From Phycomyces blakesleeanus NRRL 1555(-) (Eukaryota; Mucoromycota; Mucoromycetes; Mucorales; Phycomycetaceae): a DNA stretch of 64,000 nt. Under the pieces are notes generated by a model. It saw nothing but the letters and a program-made list of their open reading frames with translations, did no database searches and was not told the origin of the DNA. Below are positions 17,845-29,033 of this stretch, in pieces (positions within the stretch are counted from its first letter, which is position 1; each line of letters begins with the position of its first letter). A program made the translations under genes and the position numbers. Location of the stretch: positions 739,619 through 803,618 of the forward strand of contig NW_017265149.1 in the NCBI RefSeq assembly GCF_001638985.1, written 5' to 3'.

Positions 17845-18021
17845 CACCAAGCCTATCGAGATCTGGTCCTTTCTGTCTCTTGGTTATTAATTCTCTTTTT
17901 CTCTCTTTGCTCTCTTTGCTCTCTCTCACTCTTGCACACAAGCCATTTCTCTACTCTCACTTCAACTCTTTAAACCTACACACACTCTCTCTCTTTATCT
18001 CTCTCTCTTTGCTGACGAACG

Positions 18022-18515
18022 ATGATTAAACAATATCCTACAGCCATCTTGTTAGCTCTCTCTGCTATGCTTGGTGTAAATGCTTCTGCAGTTACAAACT
18101 ACACCAGCAGCGTTGATCCAACCACAGTTGAAATGCCTGATATCCCCCAGACAACTTCTCTTGACACGGCCACACAATGTCAATACTATCAATCCAAGTT
18201 TGTCGTCAAGCAAGATGAATGGCCTACTATCTGGGGTATTGCAACCTCCAACGGCATGAATACATCACAAGAATTCCAAAATCTTTACAATTCCATTGAT
18301 TGGTCCAAAGTACCCAACGTCCCAATCAGAACCATCGGTGCAAACGGTGGACTCGATCTTGTCGGCTATGATACTACCAACGACCCTTACTGTTGGTGGT
18401 CGGCCACCCAGTGTGTCACACCAAAGACTGAGGGTATCAATCCTGACATTCGCAATTGCCCAGAGCCAGAAACCTGGGGTCTTGTAAGTATCAAAATCAT
18501 ACATCTACATCTACA

Positions 18516-18567
<52 letters not shown>

Positions 18568-19671
18568 AACTTTTATCCCCTTTATTATCATAACTGTAAT
18601 TATAATTTCCATAATTATTCACCCTTGTGAAAAATAATACTAATAATAATAACGACCCTTTATTTATTTAAATTGTTTTTTTTAACAAGACATTCGATGA
18701 TGGTCCAAACTGTTCCCACAACGCTTTTTACGACTACCTCGAAGAGAACAAGCAAAGAGCATCCATGTTTTACGTTGGATCAAACGTTATGAACTGGCCT
18801 TATGGTGCATTGCGTGGTCTGAAGGACGGACACCATCTTGCTAGCCACACCTGGTCTCACAAGATGATGACTACGCTAACCAACCAAGAAGTCTTGGCCG
18901 AACTCTATTATACTTCAAAGGCAATAAAATTTGTCACTGGCGTAACTCCTTTGTATTGGCGCCCCGTAAGTTGTGCATAAGATTTTATAGACTTGAACTA
19001 CCCAATATCAAATTCATAATGGGGATCAACCATAATTACACAATATGCATATACTCTCTTTTTTTTTCTCTCTCTCTTACACACACACACACACCTATTC
19101 ACACTCATACTCATACTCACACATACACATACACATTACTCATACTCATAAATTATTTTAATAGGCTCTGGGTGATTTGGATGACCGCGTTCGATGGATC
19201 GCCACTCAGCTCAACATGACTGCCATGCTATGGAATTTGGACACAAACGACTGGGCAGCCGGCTCTACTCCGGGAGTAACCGTCGATACTGTCAACCAAA
19301 AGTATGAATCTTACATCCAGATGGGTACCAACGGAACTTTTGCTACCAGCGGAAACATTGTCTTGACCCATGAAATCAACAACATGACAATGGACTTCTT
19401 CGTCAAGCATTACCCAGAGATCAAAAAGGCCTACAAACACGTCGTAGACGCTGCCACCTGCATGAACATCACACACCCCTACGTTGAGAGCACAATCACT
19501 TTCCCTACATTTGACCAAAGTGTAAACCAAAATGCAAGCACTGCTACAGGATCGGGAGTCGTACCTGGTGCGTCTGGTACAACCAGCACCAATGCTGGAG
19601 CCTCTGTCCGTTCACTCTTGAACGGCCCACTCTTCATCGCAGCTCTCTTTGGTCTCTTGGCACTAGTTTAG
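18022..19671 (+). CDS. Chitin deacetylase, secreted and GPI-anchored (carbohydrate esterase 4)
   Basis: Three exons, join(18022..18483, 18690..18965, 19165..19671), 414 residues, both introns GT-AG in phase 0. Residues 1-23 are a signal peptide with a leucine/alanine core. The NodB/CE4 domain shows TFDDGP at 155-160 (catalytic and metal Asp) and HTWSH at 207-211 (metal His pair). Motif 3 reads YWRPALGD: the usual second Pro of RPP is Ala, exactly at the exon 2/3 join. Several N-x-S/T sites are present. The C-terminus has a Ser/Thr/Gly-rich spacer then the hydrophobic tail LFIAALFGLLALV, a GPI-attachment signal. The enzyme removes acetyl groups from nascent chitin to make chitosan, a major wall polymer in Mucoromycota, at the plasma membrane or wall. 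Start is the first ATG after the CT-rich leader. Confidence 0.93.
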
Positions 19672-20113
19672 ACCAGTATAGCCTGGCCTAGTCTAGAGAT
19701 TAACTTACCCACAACTACACAAAAGAATATCCCCCATCTATCCCCCTCCCTTTCCCCTCCCCTTCAACTCAACTTACACAAACACTTACTTACTCACAAA
19801 CATTCAAGATTTCTTAATCTTCATTTCTTCATTTCTTCTTCTTTCATCTGTTACAAAATCCCTTCTTTTTTTCATTTTCTTATTATCTTCCCTTCTTTCA
19901 TCTGTACACAAAAAAAAGACCGGATCATGATGAACGGTTTTCTTTTTTTTATTTTTATTATTATTAATGAGAAGATCAAAATAACAGTAGATTTCTATCT
20001 ATATATACTACATAGTGTTGTCGAGCACAACCAAATATTTTCAACAACATAAAATACAACACCAACAATAAAGATTGTGTAAAATGTTAATGGACTTTCA
20101 AGCAATGAAATCG

Positions 20114-20188
20114 TTTTCTTTTTCTTTTTCTTCTTCTTCTTCTTCTTCTGCTTCTGCTTCTGCTTCTGCTTCTGCTTCTGCTTCTTCG
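20114..20188. repeat. TTC then TTCTGC microsatellite
   Basis: A pyrimidine tract of CTTTTT and CTT units followed by about six TTCTGC units, downstream of the chitin deacetylase gene. Confidence 0.85.
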
Positions 20189-20990
20189 ATTTTTTTTTTG
20201 ATTTTTTTTGGGGGTAGAAAATATTATTCTTTAAACAGCTTATCAAAAAGTTTATATTCTTTGTCTACAGAGAAATACATTTATCTTGTAAAGAAGAAGA
20301 AGAAGATTGGTAAGAAAAAGAACGTGTAAAATGACAATAAAAAAAAGGGATGAGAAAACACTGAATATTCAGTACATATATATGTATATATAAGTATGTA
20401 AAGATATATATATATATATTATTTAATTAAATGATATGATCATATACATACATGTAGAGCAATAAAGAGTTCTTTTGGTTATTATTTACAGGAGACTATA
20501 GGACATCTTCTTCCTTTCTTTTATATATCCTGTGGAGTATTGCATATAGATATATATATATTTATGTAAGTTTTTATTTAAGGATTTTATAAATAAATAA
20601 AAAAGTTAGTCAATAAGATAAAGAAGAATAAATTGAGGAGTCTATAGGAGAATCAAGAGTTCAAGGTTAAAGAGCATGTGTAATACACAAAAAGGGGAAC
20701 AGTAAGATGTTCTCTTTTTTTTTAAAAAAAAAATACACTCACAAGAAGTTGTCTGGAACAGCTTCTACACAATGATCCATACCCCCTCCTTTGGCATTCT
20801 TCTTCGTCTTTCCATTATAACTATTGCTATTGCTATTGCTATTATTACTATTATTACTATTATTACTATTATTATAATTATTATAATTATTATAATTATA
20901 ATTGAATTATCCCTGTTGTCTACTTGAAGGTGTCAAGACAACACCTATAGTTGACACGTACGGTGCACATACCACCACATACCATTCACC

Positions 20991-21053
20991 ACACGCACCA
21001 CACGCACCACACGCACCACACGCACCACACGCACCACACGCACCACACGCACC
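20991..21053. repeat. CACACGCAC minisatellite, seven 9-bp copies
   Basis: Seven identical 9-bp units, each with one CG, with a regular 9-bp spacing of CG from 20994 to 21048. It lies about 310 bp upstream of the SEC61 start codon, so it may fall in its promoter. Confidence 0.85.
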
Positions 21054-21359
21054 ACACCACATTACATTACACACACTCTCCCAAAAGAAAATCACGTACA
21101 TTTGTACATATCCAATTATTTCTTTCTTTAACAGCTTGGTATCACTTGTCCCACATATTACTTTGGAATCCAGATCAAGGTGGGTCTCTATGATTGGCAG
21201 GAAAACTTCACTTTGTGGTGATTGGTCTACTCTTTGTCACATCTTGTAGATTTTCCGTTCTCTTTAAACCCTTTTTTGTATTTTTTTGTTTTTTTTCTAC
21301 CTTTATTCCAGTAGTGAATCTATATACATAGAAATACTAGAAGAATAAATAAAGAAATA

Positions 21360-23261
21360 ATGGGATGTAAGTATAATATACGTACACACAAGCTAATAAA
21401 AGAAACCAACAAAAGAAAGAAAGAAAAAATCGAAAACTAAAAAAAAAACAATAAGCTGTCAATACAAAAGGGACTTCCCCTCAATAATAATAATATCATA
21501 CTAATTTAACCAACTTATTCATTAGTCCGGATTTTACACCTCGTAAGGCCCTTTATGGCCGTACTTCCCGAGATTGCCGCACCAGATCGCAAGGTTAGTA
21601 AAGTCTAGAGAACAATAAACGCGTCCAAGAAGAGGGAACTCGTAAGCTGATCTGTGTGAATTGTAGGTTCCTTTTAACCAAAAGGTGATGTGGACTGGCG
21701 TGACATTGTTTGTATTCTTGGTCATGTCGCAGGTACCCCTGTATGGCATCATGTCATCTGATTCATCTGATCCTCTTTTCTGGATGAGAGTCATCCTTGC
21801 ATCCAACCGTGGTACTCTGATGGAACTCGGAATCACCCCCATCGTCACATCTGGTATGATCATGCAGCTCCTTTCAGGTGCTAACATCATCGAGGTTGAC
21901 TACAGCTTGAAGGAAGACAGAGCTCTGTTCAGTGGAGCCCAGAAATGTAAGAATTGTGCATGGAATAGAAGAAATTATATATATATACACGAATTTATTT
22001 TCTTTCTGTAAAAAACAAATCTAACATATATTTAATATCAACAATTAGTGTTTGCCATGTTGATTGCTTTCGGACAGGCATCCGTCTCGGTCTTGACTGG
22101 TCTCTATGGTAGCCCTAAGGAGATTGGTGCTGGTGTCTGTGTTTTGCTCGTCATTCAATTGGTTGTAGCCTCTTTGATCACTATGCTTTTGGATGAGTTG
22201 CTTCAAAAGGGTTACGGTCTTGGTTCAGGTATCAACCTGTTCATTGCCACCAATGTGTGTGAGACTATCGTCTGGAAGGCCCTTTCTCCCACAACCATCA
22301 ACACCGGTCGTGGTGACGAGTTTGAGGGTGCCATTGTCTCGCTTGTATACCTCCTCGCAAGCCGCAAGGACAAGAGCCGTGCTTTGAAGGAAGCTTTCTA
22401 CCGCACAAACCTTCCCAATGTCATGAGCTTGCTCTCGACCGCTCTTATCTTTGGTCTTGTTATCTATCTCCAGGGTTTCCGTGTCGAATTGCCTGTCAAG
22501 TCTAACCGTGCCCGTGGCCAGCGTGGATCTTACCCCATCAAGCTCTTCTACACTTCCAACATGCCCATCATGCTCCAGTCCACCATGGCCTCCAATGTGT
22601 TCATGATCTCCCAGATGCTCTACAAGCGTTTCGAGACCAACATTCTTGTCCGTATTCTCGGTGTCTGGGAACCCTTTGAGGGATCTTCGCAGCTCTACGC
22701 CACCGGAGGTATCTCTTACTACCTCTCGGCCCCTCGCAGCATCACCGATGCCATCGTGAACCCCATCCACACCGTTATCTACATTGGTATCATGCTCACC
22801 GCATGTGCCTTGTTGTCCAAGACATGGATTGAGGTCTCTGGATCTTCTCCCCGTGATGTTGCTCGTCAGCTCAAGGACCAGCAACTTGTTATTGCTGGTT
22901 ACCGTGATACTTCGATGTACAAGGAACTCAAGCGTGTTATTCCCGTCGCCGCCTCTTTCGGTGGTGCCTGTCTCGGAGCTGTATCTGTCTTGGCTGATAT
23001 GTTGGGCGCTGTTGGCTCCGGTACTGGTATTCTCTTGTGTGTCACAATCATCTTCCAGGTAAAGAAAGAAATATATTTAAAGAAACTTGATAATGGTGAC
23101 AGGGAAAGAGACTATGGGTGGAATGTACAACATTTCAGAATGATTCTAATATTCCTTTTGTTTGTTTATTTATTTACTATAATCCTTAGTACTTTGAAAT
23201 GTTTGTCAAGGAGCAGATGGAGGCTGGTGGCGCTGGTGCTGAGAACATGATGATGGGTTAA
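21360..23261 (+). CDS. Protein transport protein Sec61 subunit alpha
   Basis: Five exons: join(21360..21366, 21526..21593, 21667..21946, 22049..23058, 23190..23261), 478 residues, all GT-AG. The first coding exon is just 7 nt, ATGGGAT, and yields the conserved start MGFR when joined to exon 2. Next come the amphipathic N-terminus and LPEI…PDRK, then TM1 and plug ([27 protein letters not shown]), the invariant [29 protein letters not shown], the cytosolic loop [17 protein letters not shown], and [13 protein letters not shown]. Sec61 alpha is the ten-helix channel of the ER translocon, acting with the beta and gamma subunits in co- and post-translational translocation. Codon choice is C-rich at third positions in the main exon, fitting high expression. 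Length matches the family. Confidence 0.97.
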
Positions 23262-24369
23262 AAAAAAAAGAGCCTAACAACTCTTATCATTTTCTCTCTC
23301 TATCTCTCTTTATTAAAAAATATACACACACACTTATATATATATAATAATATTATTAATAATAACAATAATAATAACAGTAATTCATTTATTCGATTAA
23401 GCAAAAAGGTGAAGGAGTAGGGGTGAGGGGGGGTTCCCTTTACTCCTCTCAGCTGGCCTGAAAAAAGAAGAAGAAGAGGTTGTTTGCTTTTATATTGTAT
23501 TGTATTGTATTGTATTGTATTGTATTGTATTGTATTGTATTGTTTCTACCTCTCTTGTTTATTATTATCATTTCTGTAATATTTCTTTAGTGTATTTATA
23601 CATATACATATATCACAATCATAAATTACAAAATCACAAAGAAGTACTGTTTAACGTCAATAGCTTTAAAATCATTTGTCTATCTATTCAAATGCATGTA
23701 AATTTTGTGCTTCGTGGATTTGTATACTCGGTTAAATATTCTTCTTCTTCTTTTCTATATCTTTAAAAAGTTGGAATACAAGCACGTATCCTAGACTCTG
23801 TCTTTCAATTCTCTCCAAATCTGCTTGTCATTTTACAAATCACATTACTGAGAGTCTAATATCCATTTAATAAACTGCTCAACCCACCAATCCATATTAA
23901 TGAATACATAAAGCTTACGGGGAGATGGAGATATGCTCCCAAAAAGTATGCTAGTGTATGTTCATATTTTCCTCTGGATTAGCAATCATATTTCTTAGTT
24001 TTTGTTTGAGTGCGTCGATCAATTCCGTTAGAACTTATTTTAAAGCCTGTTCATCTTTTTGCTCACTTCTTTAGGCCAATATTACCGCTATTTCTCTTTA
24101 ACTTTTACAAACCTGATCATAGGCCTAGGAGGTTCAAGTCTTGGTGTGAATTAATGGGAATGGATGAAGGATAAAGAGGGCAAGTATCTCGCTTTGTGGA
24201 AGAATTCCCTACTAAACAAGACCAAATGTGTTTTCTGGGTTTACAAAATTCATTTTTTCTAATTTTTTTTAACTCCAGTCTAAAAAATAAATTGAAAATT
24301 GATATTCATTTTGACTCTTTTATATATATTTAATACATACACACATACATACATTTTGTTTTAGATCCT
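23262..24369. other. Intergenic region with TATTG microsatellite
   Basis: No supported gene. A TATTG pentamer array lies at 23492-23543 and a GAGGTTCAAG-containing non-coding stretch near 24130. An AG acceptor-like site (24361-24366) just before the next ATG leaves room for a 5' UTR intron. Confidence 0.5.
23492..23543. repeat. TATTG pentanucleotide array (~10 copies)
   Basis: Uninterrupted TATTG units in the 3' flank of SEC61. Confidence 0.9.
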
Positions 24370-25114
24370 ATGGAGAATTCAAGTCCATTACCTTCCAATG
24401 TTGAGATAAATGGCTCACAGAAGCCACATTTTGAAACAGCTACATCAACAGTTTCTTCGAATCCAGCTCAACCACTTCATAATCGACGAAATCATTTAAA
24501 AGAAATGCATGATCGCCTTGAACGATTCAAAAGTCGAAATTCTGTGGCTGTAAGGGCAGTGTAGATATAATTTCTGGAATTGTAAATATACTTTATTTCT
24601 TTCTTTCGTTTTATTATTTTCTTAAAAGAAAAAGGAAATATTCTAGATTCGAAGAGAAGTAGAGCAAGAAGAAGCTAAAGTTAAAGAAGAACAAAGACGG
24701 CTTGAAGATGAACAAAGACTAGAGGTTGAAAGACAGGTAATTCTCTTAAGAATAAAGCATTCTGTGTATCTCTCTCTGTGTGTGTGTGTGCGCTTTTTTT
24801 TTCTAGTGAAAGTATATCAACTGATTTACTTATTAAACACTGACGCACCATTGTTTTTCTCTGTTCTTTTTTTTTGTATTGTGGAATAAAAGTTGCTTTT
24901 GCAAGAGTTACAGGCATCGCATGTAATGGCATCAAGGAATGCCACTGTTGTTTCTCAAGCACCTCCTCCAATTCCTATGTACACCAATCCTCCATTCCAC
25001 CAGATTAACTTTGCACAGCTATTTTCTCCAAATTCAAATGGATTTGGATTTCCTACTCTTGTTTCTGAAAAAGAAGCTATCGATTGGCTAAAAGCCGATG
25101 GTAACATGCGATAA
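24370..25114 (+). CDS. Small charged coiled-coil protein of unknown function
   Basis: Three exons, join(24370..24549, 24647..24736, 24893..25114), give 163 residues with GT-AG introns in phase 0. I do not recognise the family. The N-terminus (1-45) is Ser/Asn/Pro-rich. Residues about 45-100 are highly charged and heptad-like (HLKEMHDRLERF, REVEQEEAKVKEEQRRLEDE), strongly suggesting a coiled coil. The C-terminal part has PPPIPMYTNPP and ends with a short conserved-looking stretch, LVSEKEAIDWLKADGNMR. No signal peptide or membrane segment is seen. The gene converges on CRIPT, with stop codons 663 bp apart. The upstream boundary is uncertain, since an AG dinucleotide precedes the ATG by only a few bases, so an additional 5' exon is possible. 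Confidence 0.65.
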
Positions 25115-25776
25115 ATAAACAAAATACAGAGTTATATATATACATATACATGTAAACGTTTACTAAAACAAAAACTAGAGCTTTCTCTTTTTGGTTATTT
25201 TATGTATTTAAATAAATTATATACTTGTTTTGAATTGTTGCACAAGATGGATTCAATAATTATACTGCAATACTGCACAATATAAATACATTCATTCTAG
25301 TATATCGGCACTAAAAACAAAATACATCACAAACCAGACAGGGTTGCTTTATGTTATAATTAGACAAGAATCAGGATTCTCGATCCCATTAGCGTAATTT
25401 AATAGCCAAATTTGATATCTTTTCAACAAAGAGCAGTCCAACAAATGCAATTACATGAGATAGACTTGTTTAACATCTGAATTACATTTATATTTATCGA
25501 AAAGATCGCGTTGAATTATGTGCTAAGCGAAACAAAACAAAATGTGTATAACCACGATATATCAAGACGGTGAAAAAAAAACATAAGTACCAGTCTAGAG
25601 GATTCAAGGCAAGAACATGTTATTGATATATGTGTATTTGAAAATGATGTGGCTGTTATCACCGTTAAAGCCGCAGTAATTGTAGTAGCAGTAGCAGTAG
25701 CAGTAGTAGTAGTAGTAGTAGTAGCAGTAGTGGCGGTAATGGTGGTAGTATAGTTGAGCCCCCAGGAATTATTTCT
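25115..25776. other. Convergent intergenic region
   Basis: 3' flanks of the coiled-coil gene (plus) and CRIPT (minus). AT-rich, with a GTA/GCA trinucleotide run (about 25680-25735). No gene seen. Confidence 0.5.
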
Positions 25777-26388
25777 CTACTTTGAAGATTGCTTATAACT
25801 GGTCGTATCCAGCACTTGCTTGCCACACATAGCGCAAATACCCTTTTTGTAAGAACAAGCTACATAGATCAAAAGAAAGATGAAATAAATAAAAAAGATA
25901 AATAAATTAGAAATTGTCAATACAATAAACATCGTTTTCTTAAATATAGATTATAGACATGCCTTGACAATAATGGGCTTTGACCTGGTGGAGTTTTGCC
26001 TTGCATATCTTGCATTTACTTTCATAGGGATTGTATCTAAATCAAGTAATGTTAATACACAATCAATCAATCTTTTTTTTTCAACCGAGATCGTCTTGCC
26101 TCAATTTTGCTGAACTCGATAATAACTTGTTTTGATTCAACTTGCGTCCGGATGATCCAGCTGTGCATTACAAAAGAAAACAAATGTACGTGTGTTTTTT
26201 TTAAAAAAAAAAAAGAGCGATTAAAGATTAGCTTATGCTTTTGTTTTGGCGATCGTAATGTCAAGCCAGATGAAATTGTACTCTTGCAAATCAAGTTAAT
26301 CTTTACCAACAGAATTAGTGGATCCTTCCTTCCACTTGTCGGGAGCAGCCATGCTAACCAACTTCTTTTCACATTTCGTACAGACCAT
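25777..26388 (-). CDS. CRIPT family cysteine-rich protein
   Basis: Four exons on the minus strand: complement(join(25777..25859, 25963..26036, 26100..26160, 26307..26388)), 99 residues against about 101 in the human protein. The start is MVCTKCEKKL; then come a Trp-Lys segment (DKWKEGS), SGRKLNQNK, the second zinc ribbon CKICKAKLHQ…HYCQ and the closing YKKGICAMCGKQVLDT…YKQSS. All eight Cys of the four CxxC pairs are present. CRIPT was named for PDZ binding in animals, but its deep conservation is better explained by its presence in minor (U12-type) spliceosome structures. Two of its three introns need GC donors (TTGAG|GCAAGA and TCAAG|GCATGT), because only these keep the frame and conserved residues. 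The first intron is GT-AG. Confidence 0.92.
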
Positions 26389-27258
26389 GATTAATTAAAA
26401 GTGTGGTAATATAAGGTAATCGCATTTAAGCTGCGAGATTTCCTATAAGTATTTTTCTACCTTTAAATTCGGGTGATGTTAACTTTTTTTTTGGGCGAAT
26501 CAAAATTAATTTTCAAATGTCCAGCTTACCTTTTTTGGATGAAATGACAGAAAAAACAGTTTTGTACAATACAAGTCAAGTATTCTTTTTTAGAATTCAT
26601 TTCAATATCCAAATTCAAAACTCTGTCATTATTCAAGTATTAAAACACCAATAGATTAAAAATCAATCCAAAAGGAACAAACTTAGAGAGAAAGCAATAC
26701 TGTATTATTTCATAAAGAGAGAGAAATATTAAAACAAAATGACCCTTTTTTTTTCTATAAAAATAATATTATCATCTTACGGTATTTCTCTTTGTAAAAC
26801 ATAAATTTTGCAAAAGTAAATTATTTGCTTTTTTGTAAGTAGAATAGCCAATACAGTCTTAAATGTACATTCTGATAAAGCACCTAAGTTATTGCTGCTG
26901 TAAAATTGGTATTACAATTGTCAATTAATCAACCTTTGTAATAAGCAACTTGATATTGGTCTTGAGTAAACTGAAAGCACAATTAGACTGTTTGTTTTTA
27001 TTCTATATCTAACATAACTCTCGGTATTTAATGTATGTTACATAGCTTGAAATAATTGGTTTGTCAGTGCCAATTAAACCTCATAATAAAATGATAGACT
27101 TTGACCTCTTCAGTAGTATTCATTTGCTAATTGTTTTCACTTTTATTAATATATAACTACAGTTAGTATCTAGAGTTATTAAAAAAATTAAAAAAAAGCT
27201 GGGTAGGTCTGTTATGTTTTGCATCATCGACACAACGTAACTTATGGCAATCCTTCGT
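26389..27258. other. Intergenic region upstream of CRIPT
   Basis: AT-rich with no supported gene. It contains the CRIPT promoter (minus strand), not resolved further. Confidence 0.45.
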
Positions 27259-27554
27259 GTGGTATACACACCACAATTGAGTGAAGAACAGACCCCACAA
27301 CCAAACACTGGTTCCTTCTTGCTAATGAACCTGGCAAGTTAACAATCTCCGGAACTGTTACACACCAGGCACACGTACACTACACACTCATACAGTGTAA
27401 ACCAACCATTACACAACAGGGATTTGAATTACAGGGATTTGAATAGTAGCAGATATAAACAATATTATTTTGTCTCTTTATAAATAACACTCTCACAATA
27501 TCTACTTTTCCCATTATTGAGATACTAACCCATAAACAATCCCGAATACCTCAC
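27259..27554 (+). mobile_element. MITE-like element, 3'-truncated
   Basis: It begins with the intact terminal repeat GTGGTATACACACCACAATT and follows the family to AATACCTCAC, then stops. The second terminal repeat is missing. It carries a small internal duplication of GGGATTTGAAT absent from other copies here. Confidence 0.75.
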
Positions 27555-28059
27555 TTCGTATTCACTTGGAAAATCACCTTGATACCTCCAATTATTGGTA
27601 TAACCTCATTTCAATAAAACTCAATCTCGAACTCAAAATTCCGCCACCTACCATATTGTAATAATTCAGATAATATACATTTATACTTTTTGTCTTGTTT
27701 TTTGCTTTTCTACCTAATACCCTTATAGCACTTTGAGATATTATAAGTTTATCTCCTAATGACTTGCGGGTCTCATTTATGTCTACTTGTACAAGCAAAA
27801 GAAAAGCAAATCTCTTTGTACACTCGAATAAAAAGTGCACAGACCAGCTTAGAGTAACCTACGAATCGCCGTTATAGAAACTTGTACTCCACTTTAAGAG
27901 TTATTTCTATACCGATTAAAACTAAACCCTTCGTTACTCTTTTTACTTCTTTGCTTCTTTGCTCTAATTTACTTCACTTTGCAACATTTATTTGATTAAA
28001 TCTATAAGCTGCTACTACTGTCATAGAACAGTTACACAATCCTACTAAAAAGAGTATAC

Positions 28060-28765
28060 AGCTATGTCACTGCTCTGACGTGGGAGACAAAGAACACCCC
28101 TGGCAAAAAAAAGCGCAGACCCAAACTTTAGTCGCAGACTGCGGCTATATCAAAATAAAGCCCATTCAACCGACACGGTTTTCTTCTCTTTAGCTTTTTT
28201 TATACTCTGGAGACGGGTACCCCCTGATTGCCTGTAGTTGAGTTTGACGCGCTACCTATGGGTGATTGGGAGACATTCTTTTTCTATTCTGTGCAGGAAA
28301 AAGCGGAAGTGCGTCGTCTCTAGCTTCTTGGTTAATTCTTAGAGGCGCAGATCAACATTGTTCTGAATTGTGAATTTAATTGTATAATTTCTGAAACAAT
28401 GGCGACGAGCAATGTTTAAAAAAAGCTGCCGCCGAGTTAGCATCATGAAAGTTTATTGAGTGGAGGACGGGGAGGAAGTGGAGTTTACTGCCGACTCTTC
28501 ATGAAATCCTTGTTCGAAGCTCTCTGGAACTGACGGTGTTGCTTGGTAGTCGAACACGCTGGACCCTGCTACTTTGTGGTAGGTTTCTCTGGTACGTTCG
28601 CAGGCCCTTCTCAGTGATGAGATAGGGTAGTTGGGATGAACCCGGTTGTTATCTTACGCCACGGATTAACACCATTCCCACACCTCCTTCGCTACCAAGT
28701 CAGGTTTACGTCCTGAGGGAGATTGAGCCGCGTAATGCGGGGACAAAGAACTTGGTGTCATGCTT
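28060..28765. other. GC-rich non-coding island of unknown nature
   Basis: About 700 bp of visibly higher GC than the flanks, with many stops in all frames. On the plus strand it ends in a local hairpin (GACA…TGTC with CAAAGAACTTGG between) followed by TTTTTATTTTTTT. It could be a structured RNA gene, a decayed element or foreign sequence. I checked by eye for rRNA, SRP, RNase P/MRP and U3 landmarks and found none convincing. Confidence 0.35.
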
Positions 28766-28990
28766 TTTATTTTTTTACATTAGTAAAAAAACATTAAGTG
28801 AAATCATATAAAATAAAATAGCTTCTTTATGTATATCTTTAATAAATAAATAAAATAATTTTTAAACTGTTGTTGACTAATAAAAAAAATACGCGTTCAA
28901 ACTTTTTTTTTTACTTGATTGAAGAGGTTAATGTTGTAATTAGGAAGTCTCATTAATAAGAAAAATTAATTTAGTTAAATAAATCTAAAG

Positions 28991-29033
28991 ATTAATATAA
29001 TATAATATAATATAATATAATATAATATAATAT
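28991..29033. repeat. TAATA pentamer array
   Basis: About eight TAATA units, the same motif as the array at 17.5 kb. Confidence 0.85.

Larger units (their letters stand above)
15391..18021. other. Intergenic region, microsatellite-rich
   Basis: No supported gene. It holds CATA-type repeats (15540-15620), TAACTGGT-like short repeats (15940-16025), ATTACC hexamers followed by TAATA pentamers (17447-17546), and the chitin deacetylase promoter at its right end. Short open frames near 16049 and 16897 have no family resemblance, and the second lacks an ATG start. Confidence 0.5.
19672..21359. other. Intergenic region between chitin deacetylase and SEC61
   Basis: No supported gene. It contains a TTC/TTCTGC microsatellite (20114-20188), TAT/ATT repeats (20820-20890) and a 9-bp CACACGCAC minisatellite (20991-21053). 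Open frames across these arrays are repeat artefacts. Confidence 0.5.

Noticed and set aside
19995..20329. Lys/Gln- and Ser-rich frames on both strands
   Set aside because: Translation of the TTC/TTCTGC microsatellite, not genes.
22225..22884. 219-codon open frame antisense to SEC61
   Set aside because: Same explanation: a shadow of a highly codon-biased gene, with Asp/Gly/Val-rich nonsense composition.
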